From positions 1,043,931-1,107,930 of the forward strand of contig JAJVDF010000019.1 in the NCBI GenBank assembly GCA_022410635.1: 64,000 bases of DNA, read 5' to 3'. A model generated the notes under the pieces. That model was not told the DNA's origin. It searched no databases and worked only from the letters and a program-made list of their open reading frames with translations. The stretch is from Tretioscincus oriximinensis. Taxonomy: Eukaryota > Chordata > Lepidosauria > Squamata > Gymnophthalmidae. Numbering within the stretch: position 1 is the stretch's first letter; every line of letters begins with the position of its first letter. The translations under genes were made by a program, and so were the position numbers. Of this stretch, positions 1 through 10,178 are shown in pieces.

Positions 1-180
1 TTCTTCTTCTTCTTCTTCTTCTTCTTCTTCTTCTTTTGTGCTTCTTCTTCTTCTTCTTTTTCTTTTTCCTCTTCCTCTTCTTCCTCTTTCTTCTTCCTCT
101 TCCTCTTCCTTCTCCTTCTTCTTCTCCTCCTTTTCCTCTTCCTCTTCCTCTTCTTCTTCCTCCCCATTCTCCTTCCCCTC
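1..180. repeat. (CTT)n pyrimidine microsatellite
   Basis: The plus strand is almost pure C and T, starting with uninterrupted TTC triplets and decaying to mixed CTT/CCT. The long Phe/Leu/Ser/Pro open frames here are products of the repeat and not genes. Confidence 0.97.
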
Positions 181-1740
181 CTCATTCCATAAAATTCTCC
201 AATTTCTTCTTTGGGTTCTTTTTGTATATGAACCAGACAATCTAAAAAAAATGCAAATCCCAGCTTTCAATTTTTGTTTTCATTTACTGAAGAGGGAAAA
301 AACAACATATAGACAATGTCTAAGATTGAAGTTTTCAAAATCATGCATGGTGTGGATAAGATGGATAAGATGAATATAGAAGAAAACATTTCCACCATCA
401 CACTACATTAGAACCAGGTGATACTTTTAGAAGTAAACAGAGATAAGAATTAGAATAGACAAGGGGAGAATTAAGATGCTTTAAGTAGCTTTAAGATAGG
501 ACTAGACAAATTCATGAAAACCAAGTGTATAAAATGGTTACTAGTATGGATGCTGAGGTACTGGATGGGCTTCCTTTAAATACTTTTTGTAGGGAGTCAA
601 GGATAGGTGATGTTTGGTCTTCTCTTTTTCCTTAAGTGACCCACCAGATGCAACTGGTGGGCCACTGTGCATGAGAGAATACCAGATTGGATTACTTCTT
701 TTGTTTACATGTTCCTAAGACGCTACTAGACTCTCCTCCAGTTTGCAACCTGGAAAGGATTACAAAGCAATTTCTAAGCCTCTGGAAGCAAAATATACAG
801 GGAACCATTAACTCTAAATGGCGGAAAATTGAAGCACTAGTGACGCTTCCAGAAAGTTAACGCCCTACCAAAATTTTCTCTTAAGATCATATTGGTGTGT
901 CACCAAAGACCCAACATTAGAAAGACACTGAGCAGAAATGGTATNCATGGGAAAGATGCAAAAACCTGATGACTCTCAAGCCTTTGGGGATAATGTTCTG
1001 TGGATGTGAGTAGAAGATGCAAAATTTTTGGAAGGCTAGGTTCCATTACGTCTGGAATAATATCCTGTTAGGNGTTATTACCTGCTATAGAGCCTCAATG
1101 ACTGGCCACAATTGACAAATTCATATATTCTGAACAAGAATGTGATATGAAACTCAAGTGCAATTGGGTTAGCCAGCAAGACCATGATCTGAAGTCAAGC
1201 CCAGTCAAAATCCTGACTTAACTTCCTTAGGTTTCTGNGCTACGACTTTAAACTGAGAGTCTATGGCCAACTCCACATGTACCATGATGGCAGTTACATC
1301 ACAAAGAATCTGCTCCATGTGCTAACTCACTCATCTGGATGCAGCCTATCTTGGAAAACCTTCCAATTTTACTCAATTAATGCAACTCTGCAAAGAAACG
1401 TCTGCCAGATTTCCTCCACAGCAATGTGAAAAGCTAATTTCCACTTATCAAAAATATTTGGCCACAGTTGTTGCTGACTGAAATGACACAATCATGTATT
1501 GCATTTATGGGAACAATGACTTTTTCACGATGGTAACAGAAGTGTTGGATAACTTTCTTTCCTTCAATACATTTTTATTTGGAAGCAAATTTCGGTTTGC
1601 TTGGGTTGTCTTTGACTCATAATGAATTGTGACAAATATGGAAAAATAGAAGAAACCAAATATGTTTTCAAGGCATTTAATATATAGTACAAGGAAACAT
1701 TGAAATGTCCCCAAAAATCTATATTTCTAAAAATGCAAAT
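181..1740. other. Intergenic DNA with one decayed LINE tail
   Basis: No gene is visible. About 485-725 resembles the CR1/L2-type 3' tail seen more clearly at 8880-9146: a GACTAGACAAATTCATG-like start, GGGAGTCA in the middle and a CTGGTGGGCCACTGTG-like end. Identity is low and the copy looks old. Confidence 0.5.
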
Positions 1741-1980
1741 ATACAAGAGTGCTTCAAAAAATGTATACACACTTTGAACTTCCATAGAAAATTTATTTAC
1801 TGTTCTACAAAGTTAAATTTCAGGATTTCCTGATTTGAACAGTATTAACATTTGTTATTTACATTTTATTTACATTGGACTTTAAGCTTTCTAATTTCCT
1901 GAAATTTAACTTTATAGAACAGTAAATCAATTTTCTATGGAAGTTCAAAGTGTGTATACATTTTTTGAAGCACCCTGTAT
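1741..1980. mobile_element. Mariner-type palindromic MITE, copy 1
   Basis: Long inverted arms begin ATACAAGAGTGCTTCAAAAA and end with its near-complement TTTTTTGAAGCACCCTGTAT. Each arm continues inward through a TGTATACACACTTTGAAC block. TA lies at both borders, as expected for Tc1/mariner insertion. There is no transposase. A related copy sits at 48517-48732. Confidence 0.85.
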
Positions 1981-4900
1981 ATAGCTAATGCTTAGCCATA
2001 GATACTGATGATAAGTGCCTAGGTTTCTGAAAAACTAATTAGCAATATAAAGTAAGTGAGCAAGCATAACCAGAAACACTTGGATTGCTAAACCCCTCCT
2101 AATTTATTTCTCAAAAACAGTGCATTCATATTTCTAATAGTTTCACTGTTCCGTATCACTCCAAAAGTATTCTTAAACTTACCACAAATGTACCTTGTGT
2201 GGACTGTTTTTATATGGTTCATATTTCAGCTTGCTTGAAATATTCCTGAAAAAGAGTAAATGCAGCATTCTAGCATTTCTGAGTTCTACATTGTTGGGAT
2301 AAATAAAATTGTTAGTTAGAATATTAACGGCCAGCTAAGTCCAACAAAGGTCAGGTGTTCATCACCTTATTTCTTGTGACTATGTGACCTTGCATTCTTC
2401 GCATGTCCAACTTTGTAGATAAGATGTTCTCAATCCCTAACTCTTGTGGCCATTTTGTTTTTGCCATCCTTCGCTGGAGACCTTTCTTTTGGTATAGGTG
2501 TTTTGTGAGCTCTGATACTGTTTTAATTTAAGTGTCTTTTTCCTCTTGCTAACGTACATATTGTAAATAAAGCCTGTACCTTCCATCTAGAAAGAAGTGC
2601 TTTTGTGTGGATTATGTTTATTTTTCTGCAAGAGAAGAAAGAACTACTGGTTTTCTATTCCTGAGTTCTGGATGCTGCACTCTGCTGATTCCAACTAAGT
2701 TCTACTCCTCAACATACATTATTATGTGACAGGCTTTTATCCAATCATGGTGAGGGTGGGGAAGCTATGATGGAATGCAACCTTCAACCTACCTTTTCAG
2801 CTAGAAATAGGAATGCTTCTATCTGGTGGAGTGCAAAAAGGGAAGGAACAGTTACCCTAGCCACTAGTTGGAAGGTTTTTCTGTGGTAGTTCATCCACCC
2901 TTTAAGTTAACTGAAAACATAGCTGAAGTCAAAACTGATTTCTTTTTTGTCAGTAAATATATATAACTCAAGCTATGCCCACGTATGTGCACAAGGCTGA
3001 TGATTTTGAAGTTCTTAATAAAAGAATTTTGTGGAAACTGCAAAAATCTGCTTCTCAAACAGACTTTGTGTACTTCCGTAGCACTTTTACAACATCCTTA
3101 TTACATTTTTTTTATTACAAAGCAGAACATAAAACAGTGGGTTTTTTTTTCTTTTAAACATTTCTCCCTTCTTCAAATTACCTTGCATTTTGTCCAACTT
3201 TTATTTATAAAAGTAACAACAAAATGCTTTTAGTAAATGTACTTTTAACTCTGAAGAGGTTACATTTTGTGGTTGAACACTGAGCTGGTCAGATAAATAA
3301 TTGAGGGCTTTGTTATATGACACACTTTTAGAAAAATGGTACAAAGAGCAAATACATGTGAAACATATTATTATTATCTTCGCAGAGGTAAACCAATGGA
3401 GTAAATAATGAATGGAATGTGTGTGGTTTCTACATTTATTGTTATCAAGCCTTAATTATCCAAGGCTTGAAGGCAGACTCAGGAACTTTATGAGGATCTC
3501 ACAAAGTCGCCAAGATAATGCACCCTTGCATGTGATCCAAGATCACATGTAGGGATAACGAGAAAATCCCCCTCACCCTGGTTACAGCCATTATACTGGC
3601 AATGACATAATTTCCTGTCATGCCCAGGAAGTGTCAGCATAAAATTTTATTGCCCATTTTGCATGCAAGATAACCCGGGAATGCTCCAAATTTTTGGGCT
3701 CCCTGCCCAATATTTGGCTCCCAGGAGCTCCCGTCATTGCTTGAAGGTTGTACCAGTCCAATCTTGCTTTTATGTTATGCGGACACAAACATCATGTGAG
3801 GCTCCATATAATATTGTTCACTGTTCCCACTATACTTGGCTATTCAGGAATAAAACACTGCATTATTTTATTCTTGAATTTCCACATCCAGCTACAGTAG
3901 AATAAATAAGATCTAAATGTGGCATAAGTTATGGACTTTAAAGCAATCTGCTGACAAATTCACAGCTGTGCAAGTAAAAGCTATATACTGGAATGGATAT
4001 GGAACTGTCTGATGAGACTTGAGGAGTTAATTCACCTCTATAAAAATTGAGCAAAATGCTTGAATATTTCAGTCTGATGCATGGAAATCTGACTAGAAAA
4101 TAATTGGACAGGTTGTTAGGTATTTGCAACAGAAGATCAGTTGGGGCATTTCTTGTAGAATGGGTNGATTAATTTACTGAAAAACATCATGTGTGATATC
4201 ACAGAAGTGCTTTAGGGAACAGGGATGCTACTCTAATGNACATTCTAAGAGCTGTGATGAATATCACCAAAATATCAGTTGGATATCTATGGATCTGTTG
4301 GGGATTTAATGATTCTTTACCTAGGAAAGCTACTCTGCTCTGTAAGAGTATTGTTTCATATTGGTAGCAATTATCTTTCAGGAAACTTATCTGTGGCAAA
4401 AAAATAGTCCTCCCTTAGGAACCTTATAACTGACTGTCAAATTCAAATTCTAGTTAGGAATGGAATCATTCCTAATCCAGCTTTTCTAACCTAGAATCAT
4501 CTAAGGAAGAAGAGTGGAAAAGCATGTGAATGAGCTTGCTCGAAAACCATCTCCCGATGTCTCCCAATCACCTGAAAGGTATCTTAAAGAAAAACCAAGT
4601 TCTACCATAGCAATATCCCGTTTACAAGCTTACATTTGGTATGAGGCAAAGACCATTAATGCCAAAGAAGACTATACTGTTTGGCAGCCCCCATGTAATT
4701 TCTGAAACTTCAGAACCAACTTGTGGTGCAGAGAGAAAAACTCTTGGCCTTTCAATCTCTTGAGGAGAGAAACATTTCAGTGGCGCATATAATGGGTCCC
4801 ACATGGTATTCTAAATCACGTTGCAATGCACCTCAACCCTTAGCACACTATCATTGAGGTCTACTGATGAACATAGGCAGACCAGGTCCAATTTTGGATG

Positions 4901-5859
4901 TCACAGTCAAGTCTATTCTCCAACCTGTGTGGACGGAGCATGCAAGAAGGAGGTAGCGTTTCCCTTAGTCCACATTAATGACAAGTCCTGAAAAGCTCAC
5001 AGATGTAAGCCGAAAACATACAGAAGTCATCTCCCGCAAAACAGGGGTGTTATTCTCAATATTAAAAGTCGTGTGAAAACCAAACACCATTCTGACAGTT
5101 GAAGCAGCTTCTTCTCATCCAAGGAAGGTTCTCATGTATGGAGAATAGTAAGGCATGTAAGGCCTTCAAATGGCCAAGCATCTCATAGCATCCGACATTC
5201 ACTAGTAGGCTTTCATTGTACCACACAGGCCAGTTGGATAATGTGTTTATTTGGTACTGCCTTCTTTACATACTATAAAATCTGATTCATAAATACAAAA
5301 TAGTAGATAAAAATCGTAATTCTCTCTGGAGTTAAAACAAGAACTGTCATCGTTCTAAGCATGTTCAGATATTAAAAATCCTTCTTTTTCTTGCAGAGAA
5401 ACATGCATGCGACCTCTGTCTTGAAAGAGGCCAGAAATTCCTGTTTTAAAGGAGCCAGCAGATAATACAGTTTAAAAATTATTCATGTTGTAACGATAGC
5501 AGCAGCATTAGCAGAAAATATATATTTTTTCTCTTCAGCTCCCTGGGTTTCCCATTTTTTTAACCAGTTACCTCTGTGCAGCAAGACAGAAAAGCATAAG
5601 AATTGCACATAATAGGACTAATGTAGCAGAACTCTGACAAGTCCAATTTATATTGTTATGTTGCCTTAATAAAGCAGAAAAAATAGAATGCCAGAGCAAA
5701 CCTATTATTACATTTGAGAAATCATTAATCTCAAGGGAGTAATAACAGTACGCTATTAACATTCTGAACACATTTTCAGCTTCTGTTTTGTTAATGTAAA
5801 CTTTATAAATATGCAAATTTCCAGCTCAACAAATCCAAAATAAAATGCACAGAAAATAC
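1981..5859. other. Intergenic DNA downstream of ADGRB3
   Basis: No coding region is supported: all open frames are below 85 codons and lack family resemblance. The stretch 2300-2620 contains an AATAAAGCCTGTACC polyadenylation-like segment that could be a retroelement remnant, but I cannot name it. The rest looks like unique AT-rich sequence. Confidence 0.5.
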
Positions 5860-6501
5860 TGATATGTAGACAAAAGTTTATTTACACCATACAACATTTT
5901 AAATATTTTATACACGGCTGCAGCAGGAGAAGCTACTTTGAGCTTCCCAGAGAAAACTGCAATAATAAAGATGTGAAATATATTATTCATATAAAAGTGT
6001 GATTATTACTTTATTGCATTTAAAGCAATGAAGAATGTAGCTCAACAGACATTCATTTAATGACGACAAAACTTTGCTTTTTTTTATATTATAAAGTAAA
6101 AAGTGTAGTAATGGCCAAACAGACTGTTATAAACTTTAAAAACTGCATAAATATATACATTGTGCTTCATGGTGAAGTTTTTTGAAAACTAAACCAAATG
6201 AAGCTGTTACAACATGAATCGTTGCTTGAGGTTTATCTATAAAGATTTACCTTACAAATCCATTCCACGGGTACTTACAAGACACGATGGTAAGAATTGT
6301 ACACCTGGGCTCTCCACTAGTTGTGCTAGTGGGACTAAATTGTACGAAAAGAAACCACTGACATTTGGCACGTGAAGAGGTTGACACGCCGCGGTCATAA
6401 TGTTCAAAGAAAGGCGCGCCACGCTTCCCAAGTCTCTTGAGTGTCAGTGCAAACAAAAATGTTCTCTAATTTGCTTTTGCTTCAGTTCATTTCACCTTTT
6501 G
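5860..6501 (-). other. ADGRB3: Probable ADGRB3 3' UTR
   Basis: This sequence follows the stop codon without a splice donor that I would favour, and it is free of recognisable transposable elements, unlike the flanking introns. It is AU-rich towards its 3' end. Two minus-strand AATAAA signals lie at 6010-6015 and 5877-5882. The end near 5860 is inferred from the second signal and could be further downstream. Confidence 0.6.
5877..5882 (-). promoter_or_regulatory. Candidate polyadenylation signal AATAAA
   Basis: A canonical hexamer on the minus strand about 620 bases past the ADGRB3 stop codon. A second hexamer at 6010-6015 could serve a shorter transcript. Only the motif supports this; no transcript end is visible. 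Confidence 0.45.
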
Positions 6502-6690
6502 TTAAACCTCCGTTTGAAAATCGCCTTCTTGTACATCTAGAGGCAAATTCAGACACTTCTCCCATTCTGCTGGTCTTAGTTCTAGAGCATCTTTTGCCTC
6601 TGAATCTAGTACATTTAATGTGGTATAATGTTGGTAGTCACTTGTGTTTTTGAAACTGTCCCAGGAAACCTTGCCAGCTGCCGGGTTTTC
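6502..6690 (-). CDS. ADGRB3: ADGRB3 terminal coding exon with PDZ ligand
   Basis: 189 nt coding, 62 residues plus TAA at 6502-6504. The acceptor is TTTCTATAG directly before GAAAACCC. It encodes residues 523-584, including [20 protein letters not shown] and EGDFQTEV. The final QTEV is a class I PDZ-binding ligand shared by BAI receptors, used to recruit MAGUK-type scaffolds at synapses. The exon continues as 3' UTR. Confidence 0.96.
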   Translation of the reverse strand, partial: ENPAAGKVSWDSFKNTSDYQHYTTLNVLDSEAKDALELRPAEWEKCLNLPLDVQEGDFQTEV

Positions 6691-6849
6691 CTATAGAAAT
6701 GAAATGGAGGGAAGGGAAATGCAGAGAGGAAAGACAAGGGGAGAAAGGGAAAAACCATTTTATCTATGAATAATCTTGTTTGCAGTTTATATTTTTTAAG
6801 AAACCACATTTTAAAAAGATGTCAAAGTCAGCTTTAGAAGTAGAAGAAG

Positions 6850-7145
6850 AACTTGGTTCTTATACCCCGCTTTTCTCACCTTTCAAAGGGACTCAAAGCG
6901 GCTTACAAGGATATATTTTGCCCGAAGGCTCACATTCTATCTTCCCCACCAGGCTATGGTGATTCCCATGTATCTACTTGCAGTCAGTTGCAATTTCTTG
7001 CAATTCATGCTTTCGAATAGCTGGGTTGGCTAGAGCTACAGGCTAGTGGAAGGTGCTCACCCCTCCCCACTTCCAACACAAGGCTTCGAAACCCGATCCC
7101 CCAGGCAAGAGACGAATTCCTAAGCAACTGAGCTATCCGTGCAAG
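6850..7145 (-). mobile_element. tRNA-derived SINE, minus orientation
   Basis: The minus strand reads as a tRNA-like head with a B-box (GGGTTTCGAAGCC), then a body, then a tail related to TAAGCCGCTTTGAGTCCCTT. The same unit occurs in plus orientation at 23245-23540, and the two align over nearly their whole length. It is a pol III-type non-autonomous retroelement of a kind common in squamates. Confidence 0.8.
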
Positions 7146-7740
7146 AATAAATTCATCCAAACTGGAGAATGAATGCTGCTGTAACGACAGGCAGGATGCT
7201 TTCAAGGCCAAGTGCCAGAGGATTGAGAACAGGTGAACATTCCCTTTATCTACTGGAAAATGCTCAGAAACAATGAGTGGACTATTATGAGAGATGGGAT
7301 GCAGGACTCAACGGGTTTTGTGTGGTCTGATCTAGCAGGTTTCTCTTATGTTTGCATATTCTAGGGTTAGACCCGTGAACGAAGCAATGTGCTTTCTCAT
7401 CCTTGCCTTCAAATAACCAGTCTTCCCAAATGCTTGACGAATGGCCAAGAAAATCACCTTCTACTAACTTGGAAGAGAATGAAACAAGAGTTCACTGGCT
7501 GTAACTAATTGTGTATATTTATTTTGATGTGCCTTCTTAGCAGGCTAGTATCACTAACTAATGTGTAATTGAGGATAGAAAAAGAGATGCAAAACACATT
7601 ATTAAATTAACTCCTGAATTAGTTCTATTAGTCTTTCAAGATGGGAAGAAAAATATTAAGTATAAAAAGCTAATAGTAGCAATACAAACATTGATAGTTA
7701 AAATTAGGAAATTTGGGGAAAATCTCAACACTAAACTTTA

Positions 7741-7974
7741 CTACAGAAAGTCCAGCAAAGGAGCTAGCAGCACTTTGAGACTAACTCGATAAAAGTGGTT
7801 GGCATAAGCTTTCGTAGACAGGTCTACTTCTTCAGATGCTGTCTGAAGTAGACCTGTCTACGAAAGCTTATGCCAACCACTTTTCTCAAGTTAGTCTCAA
7901 AGTGCTGCTAGCTCCTTTGCTGGACTTTCTGCTAGACTAACATGGCTATTTCTCTGAAATTTCCTACAGAAAGT
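7741..7974. mobile_element. Foldback Penelope-like unit, copy 1 (inverted dimer)
   Basis: Two head-to-head copies of one segment of roughly 90 bases meet near 7840. The left arm begins AAAGTCCAGCAAAGGAGCTA and the right arm ends with its complement. The right side continues into the terminal sequence TAGACTAACATGGCTATTTC. CTACAGAAAGT occurs at 7741-7751 and 7964-7974, a likely target-site duplication, although the left copy overlaps the usual AGAAAGT end of the element. No protein is encoded. Confidence 0.8.
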
Positions 7975-8390
7975 TATGAGAATTCTTGACTGATGTAATA
8001 ATTGGTGACAAAAAGACAACTTATGATAATCAGACACTATGGATTACAAATAAGAAGTGAATGGAAACTATTTCTATGATTCTTAAGATTAAGAAAACAA
8101 AACACATCCACAAAGGACATTTATCTCCTACTGTAGTCTCTATCAGCATGCTGATGGCAAGTCCCTATTTCAAGATAAAATCTGGAATAGCCCCAGTGCA
8201 GCAAGGGCTACTGCCGATTTGAAGTTTATTCCTTATTATTAACTTAAGTGACTTATTCTAAAAATTGTTTGATGATCATGTTTGGAGTTAGGCATGTACT
8301 TTTAAGCTACATTCAATCCTAAACATCTGGACTAAACCAGGAAAAATGAAACTGATACTTTGGTATATGTCTCATTCCAGCCTAATATTA

Positions 8391-9226
8391 GAATATTGAT
8401 TCAGAAAAGGAGCTAGCAGTACTTTGAGATTAACTTGAGAAAAGTGGGTGGCATAAGCTTTCGTAGACACGTCTACTTCTGCATCTGAAGAAGTAGACGT
8501 GTCTACGAAAGCTTATGTTGTTTTGCCTCTTTATAAATCTGTGGTGAGGCCACATTTGGAATACTGTGTTCAATTCTGGTCACCACATCTCAAGATGGAT
8601 ATTTTGGAACTGGAGAAGGTGCAGAAAAGGGCAACAAAAATGATCAAGGGTTTGGAGCACCTCCCTTACGAAGCAAGGCTGCAACGTCTGGGCCTCTTCA
8701 GCCTTGAAAGGAGACGTTTGAGGGGTGATCTGATATTATCACACAACACAAGGACCAGGGGGCACTCCTTAAAACTGTTGGGTAGAAAAGTGAGAACAGA
8801 CAAAGGAAAGTATTTTTTCACCCAGAGGGTCATCAGCCTGTGGAATTTACTTCCTGAAGAGGTAGTGGTAGCCAACAGCTCGGATAGTTTCAAGACAGGA
8901 CTAGACAGGTTTATGGACACTAAGGGTATAAATGGATACTAGGAAAGTTGTCTGGATGTCGCCTCCCGGATGGAGCAACAGGCAGGACTCTTGAAATACC
9001 ATTTGCAGGGAGTCATGAACAGGTGCATATTTTGCTTTCTTCTGTTCAGGCTGCCCAGGTGCATCTGGTGGGCCTCTGTGTGACACAGAATGCTGGCCTT
9101 GATGGGCTGTGGCCTGATCCAGTATGGCTCTTCTTATGTTCTTATGTAGTCTCAAAGTGCCGCTAGCTCCTTTGCTGGACTTTCTACTAGACTAACACGG
9201 CTATTTCTCTAAAAATGAATATTGAT
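8391..9226. mobile_element. Foldback Penelope-like unit, copy 2, with nested LINE
   Basis: The same inverted dimer as at 7741-7974, flanked by the direct repeat GAATATTGAT (8391-8400 and 9217-9226). The right arm is split: it runs to GCTTATG at 8517 and resumes at 9147 with TAGTCTCAAAG. The 629 bases between are a LINE 3' fragment. About 20 bases of the arm are missing at the junction. Confidence 0.82.
8518..9146 (+). mobile_element. CR1/L2-type LINE 3' fragment (RT C-terminus)
   Basis: The frame from 8518 to 8942 encodes the end of a LINE polyprotein: LYKSVVRPHLEYCVQFWSP, a basic EKVQKRATKMIKGLEHL block, then RRRLRGDL and FKTGLDRFMD. RRRLRGDLI is followed at once by LSHNTRTRGHS; relatives that I know have roughly 20-30 more residues there, so an internal deletion is likely. 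A non-coding tail follows and ends in the repeated octamer TTCTTATG, typical of CR1/L2 3' ends. The first seven residues of the open frame (8499-8519) belong mostly to the host repeat, so the frame's ATG has no biological meaning. Confidence 0.85.
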
Positions 9227-9487
9227 GTTATCAAAAATGTTGAAATTATGTTTACAATATATACAATGACTGTTGACATATTTATATGATCATGATAAGC
9301 ATAAAAGTAATAGAAGTCTTGCAAGCTGCATTTTTACACCCTGATTGCAAATAGGATTGTGTTAGCAAGACGAAAGAAGTTGAAATAAATGCTAAAATAT
9401 ACAATCCAGTACGGACACACATACTGGCCTTTTTTATATAGGGCCTTATTCTGGGTTATATCTCAGAATAAGAATCTGCCATCCACC

Positions 9488-9695
9488 TAATAATAATTTA
9501 TTTATAATGCCATTTTCATCAAAGGGTGGCATACATAGCTTTTGTTGCTTTCCCCACATCGGACACCCTGTGAACTAGGTGGGGCTGAGAAAGTTATAAA
9601 CAACTGTAACTGGCCCAAGGTCACCCAGCTGAATTTTGGGAGGGTAACAGTCTAGCACTCTAACCTCTACAAGCCAAACTGGCTACACCACATGC
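9488..9695 (-). mobile_element. tRNA-derived SINE, minus orientation, decayed
   Basis: The minus strand carries a GAGGTTAGAGTGCTAGACTG tRNA-like head, a GGTGACCTTGGGCCAGTTAC-like core and a short tail. It is the same family as 30180-30358, recognised by the shared block GCTTTTGTTGCTTTC on the plus strand. The B-box is poorly kept. Confidence 0.65.
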
Positions 9696-10073
9696 TAGGG
9701 CAAACTTTGGCAGGTCCCAAGTTGGTCTTTTGTAATGGATATCAGCATGTCAATAGTAGGTTACTATTTTAAGATATTTTCTGAAATAAATTCCAGTTCA
9801 GGAAAGACTATCTGAACTTACCTAAGTGCAAGAAATATCATAAGAAAGGAAGGCAAAGATATAAAACTGGTGTTAGGAATTCAGTCATGTGGAACAGGGT
9901 CCCTTGCCCAAGAATGGTGGCAGCTAACCAGTGGATTTGAACTTTGTTTGCTGCCTCCAGCATCATTCTTTTATTGCAAATTTATTAGACATTTCTCATT
10001 AGGAATGGACTTCTTTCTTAGTTCCTTTGAAATTGAAGATGTGCAGGAAGATGCAAAATGGAGATATACTTAC

Positions 10074-10178
10074 CATACTGCCTGATTTGGGTACGTCTCG
10101 AAATCTGTCTAATGTTTGAAATTTCTGATTTAATTCTTGAAATAATTCCATGTGTCTCTTCCTCGTATGCATGACCTT
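10074..10178 (-). CDS. ADGRB3: ADGRB3 exon, RKR/ELMO-binding helix
   Basis: 105 nt, 35 codons, phase 0 on both sides, between TTTTTCAG and GTAAGT. It encodes [20 protein letters not shown] and [15 protein letters not shown] (residues 488-522). From work on BAI1 and BAI3, the basic RKR motif in this predicted amphipathic helix is required for binding ELMO, which links the receptor to DOCK180 and Rac. The motif is intact at residues 493-495. The stretch after FRD (VPKSGSM) is less conserved. Confidence 0.95.

Larger units (their letters stand above)
6691..10073 (-). other. ADGRB3: ADGRB3 last intron
   Basis: A 3.4-kb intron between the RKR-helix exon and the terminal exon, bounded by GTAAGT (at 10073) and CTATAG (at 6691). 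It holds a SINE, a LINE tail fragment at about 7290-7365, two foldback Penelope-like insertions (one with a nested LINE) and a second SINE. Between about 9227 and 9487 I see nothing recognisable. Confidence 0.85.

Noticed and set aside
36..373. Open frames rich in Phe, Leu, Ser and Pro
   Set aside because: They are translations of the CTT microsatellite in different frames.
2300..2620. Possible retroviral LTR (AATAAA followed by GCCTGTACC text)
   Set aside because: No matching second LTR, primer-binding site, clear TG/CA borders or target duplication was found, so I do not call it.
6247..6456. Minus-strand 69-codon frame
   Set aside because: It lies in the ADGRB3 3' UTR, downstream of the stop codon, with no family resemblance.
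8666..8920. 84-codon minus-strand frame
   Set aside because: It is antisense to the LINE reverse-transcriptase fragment and a shadow of it.
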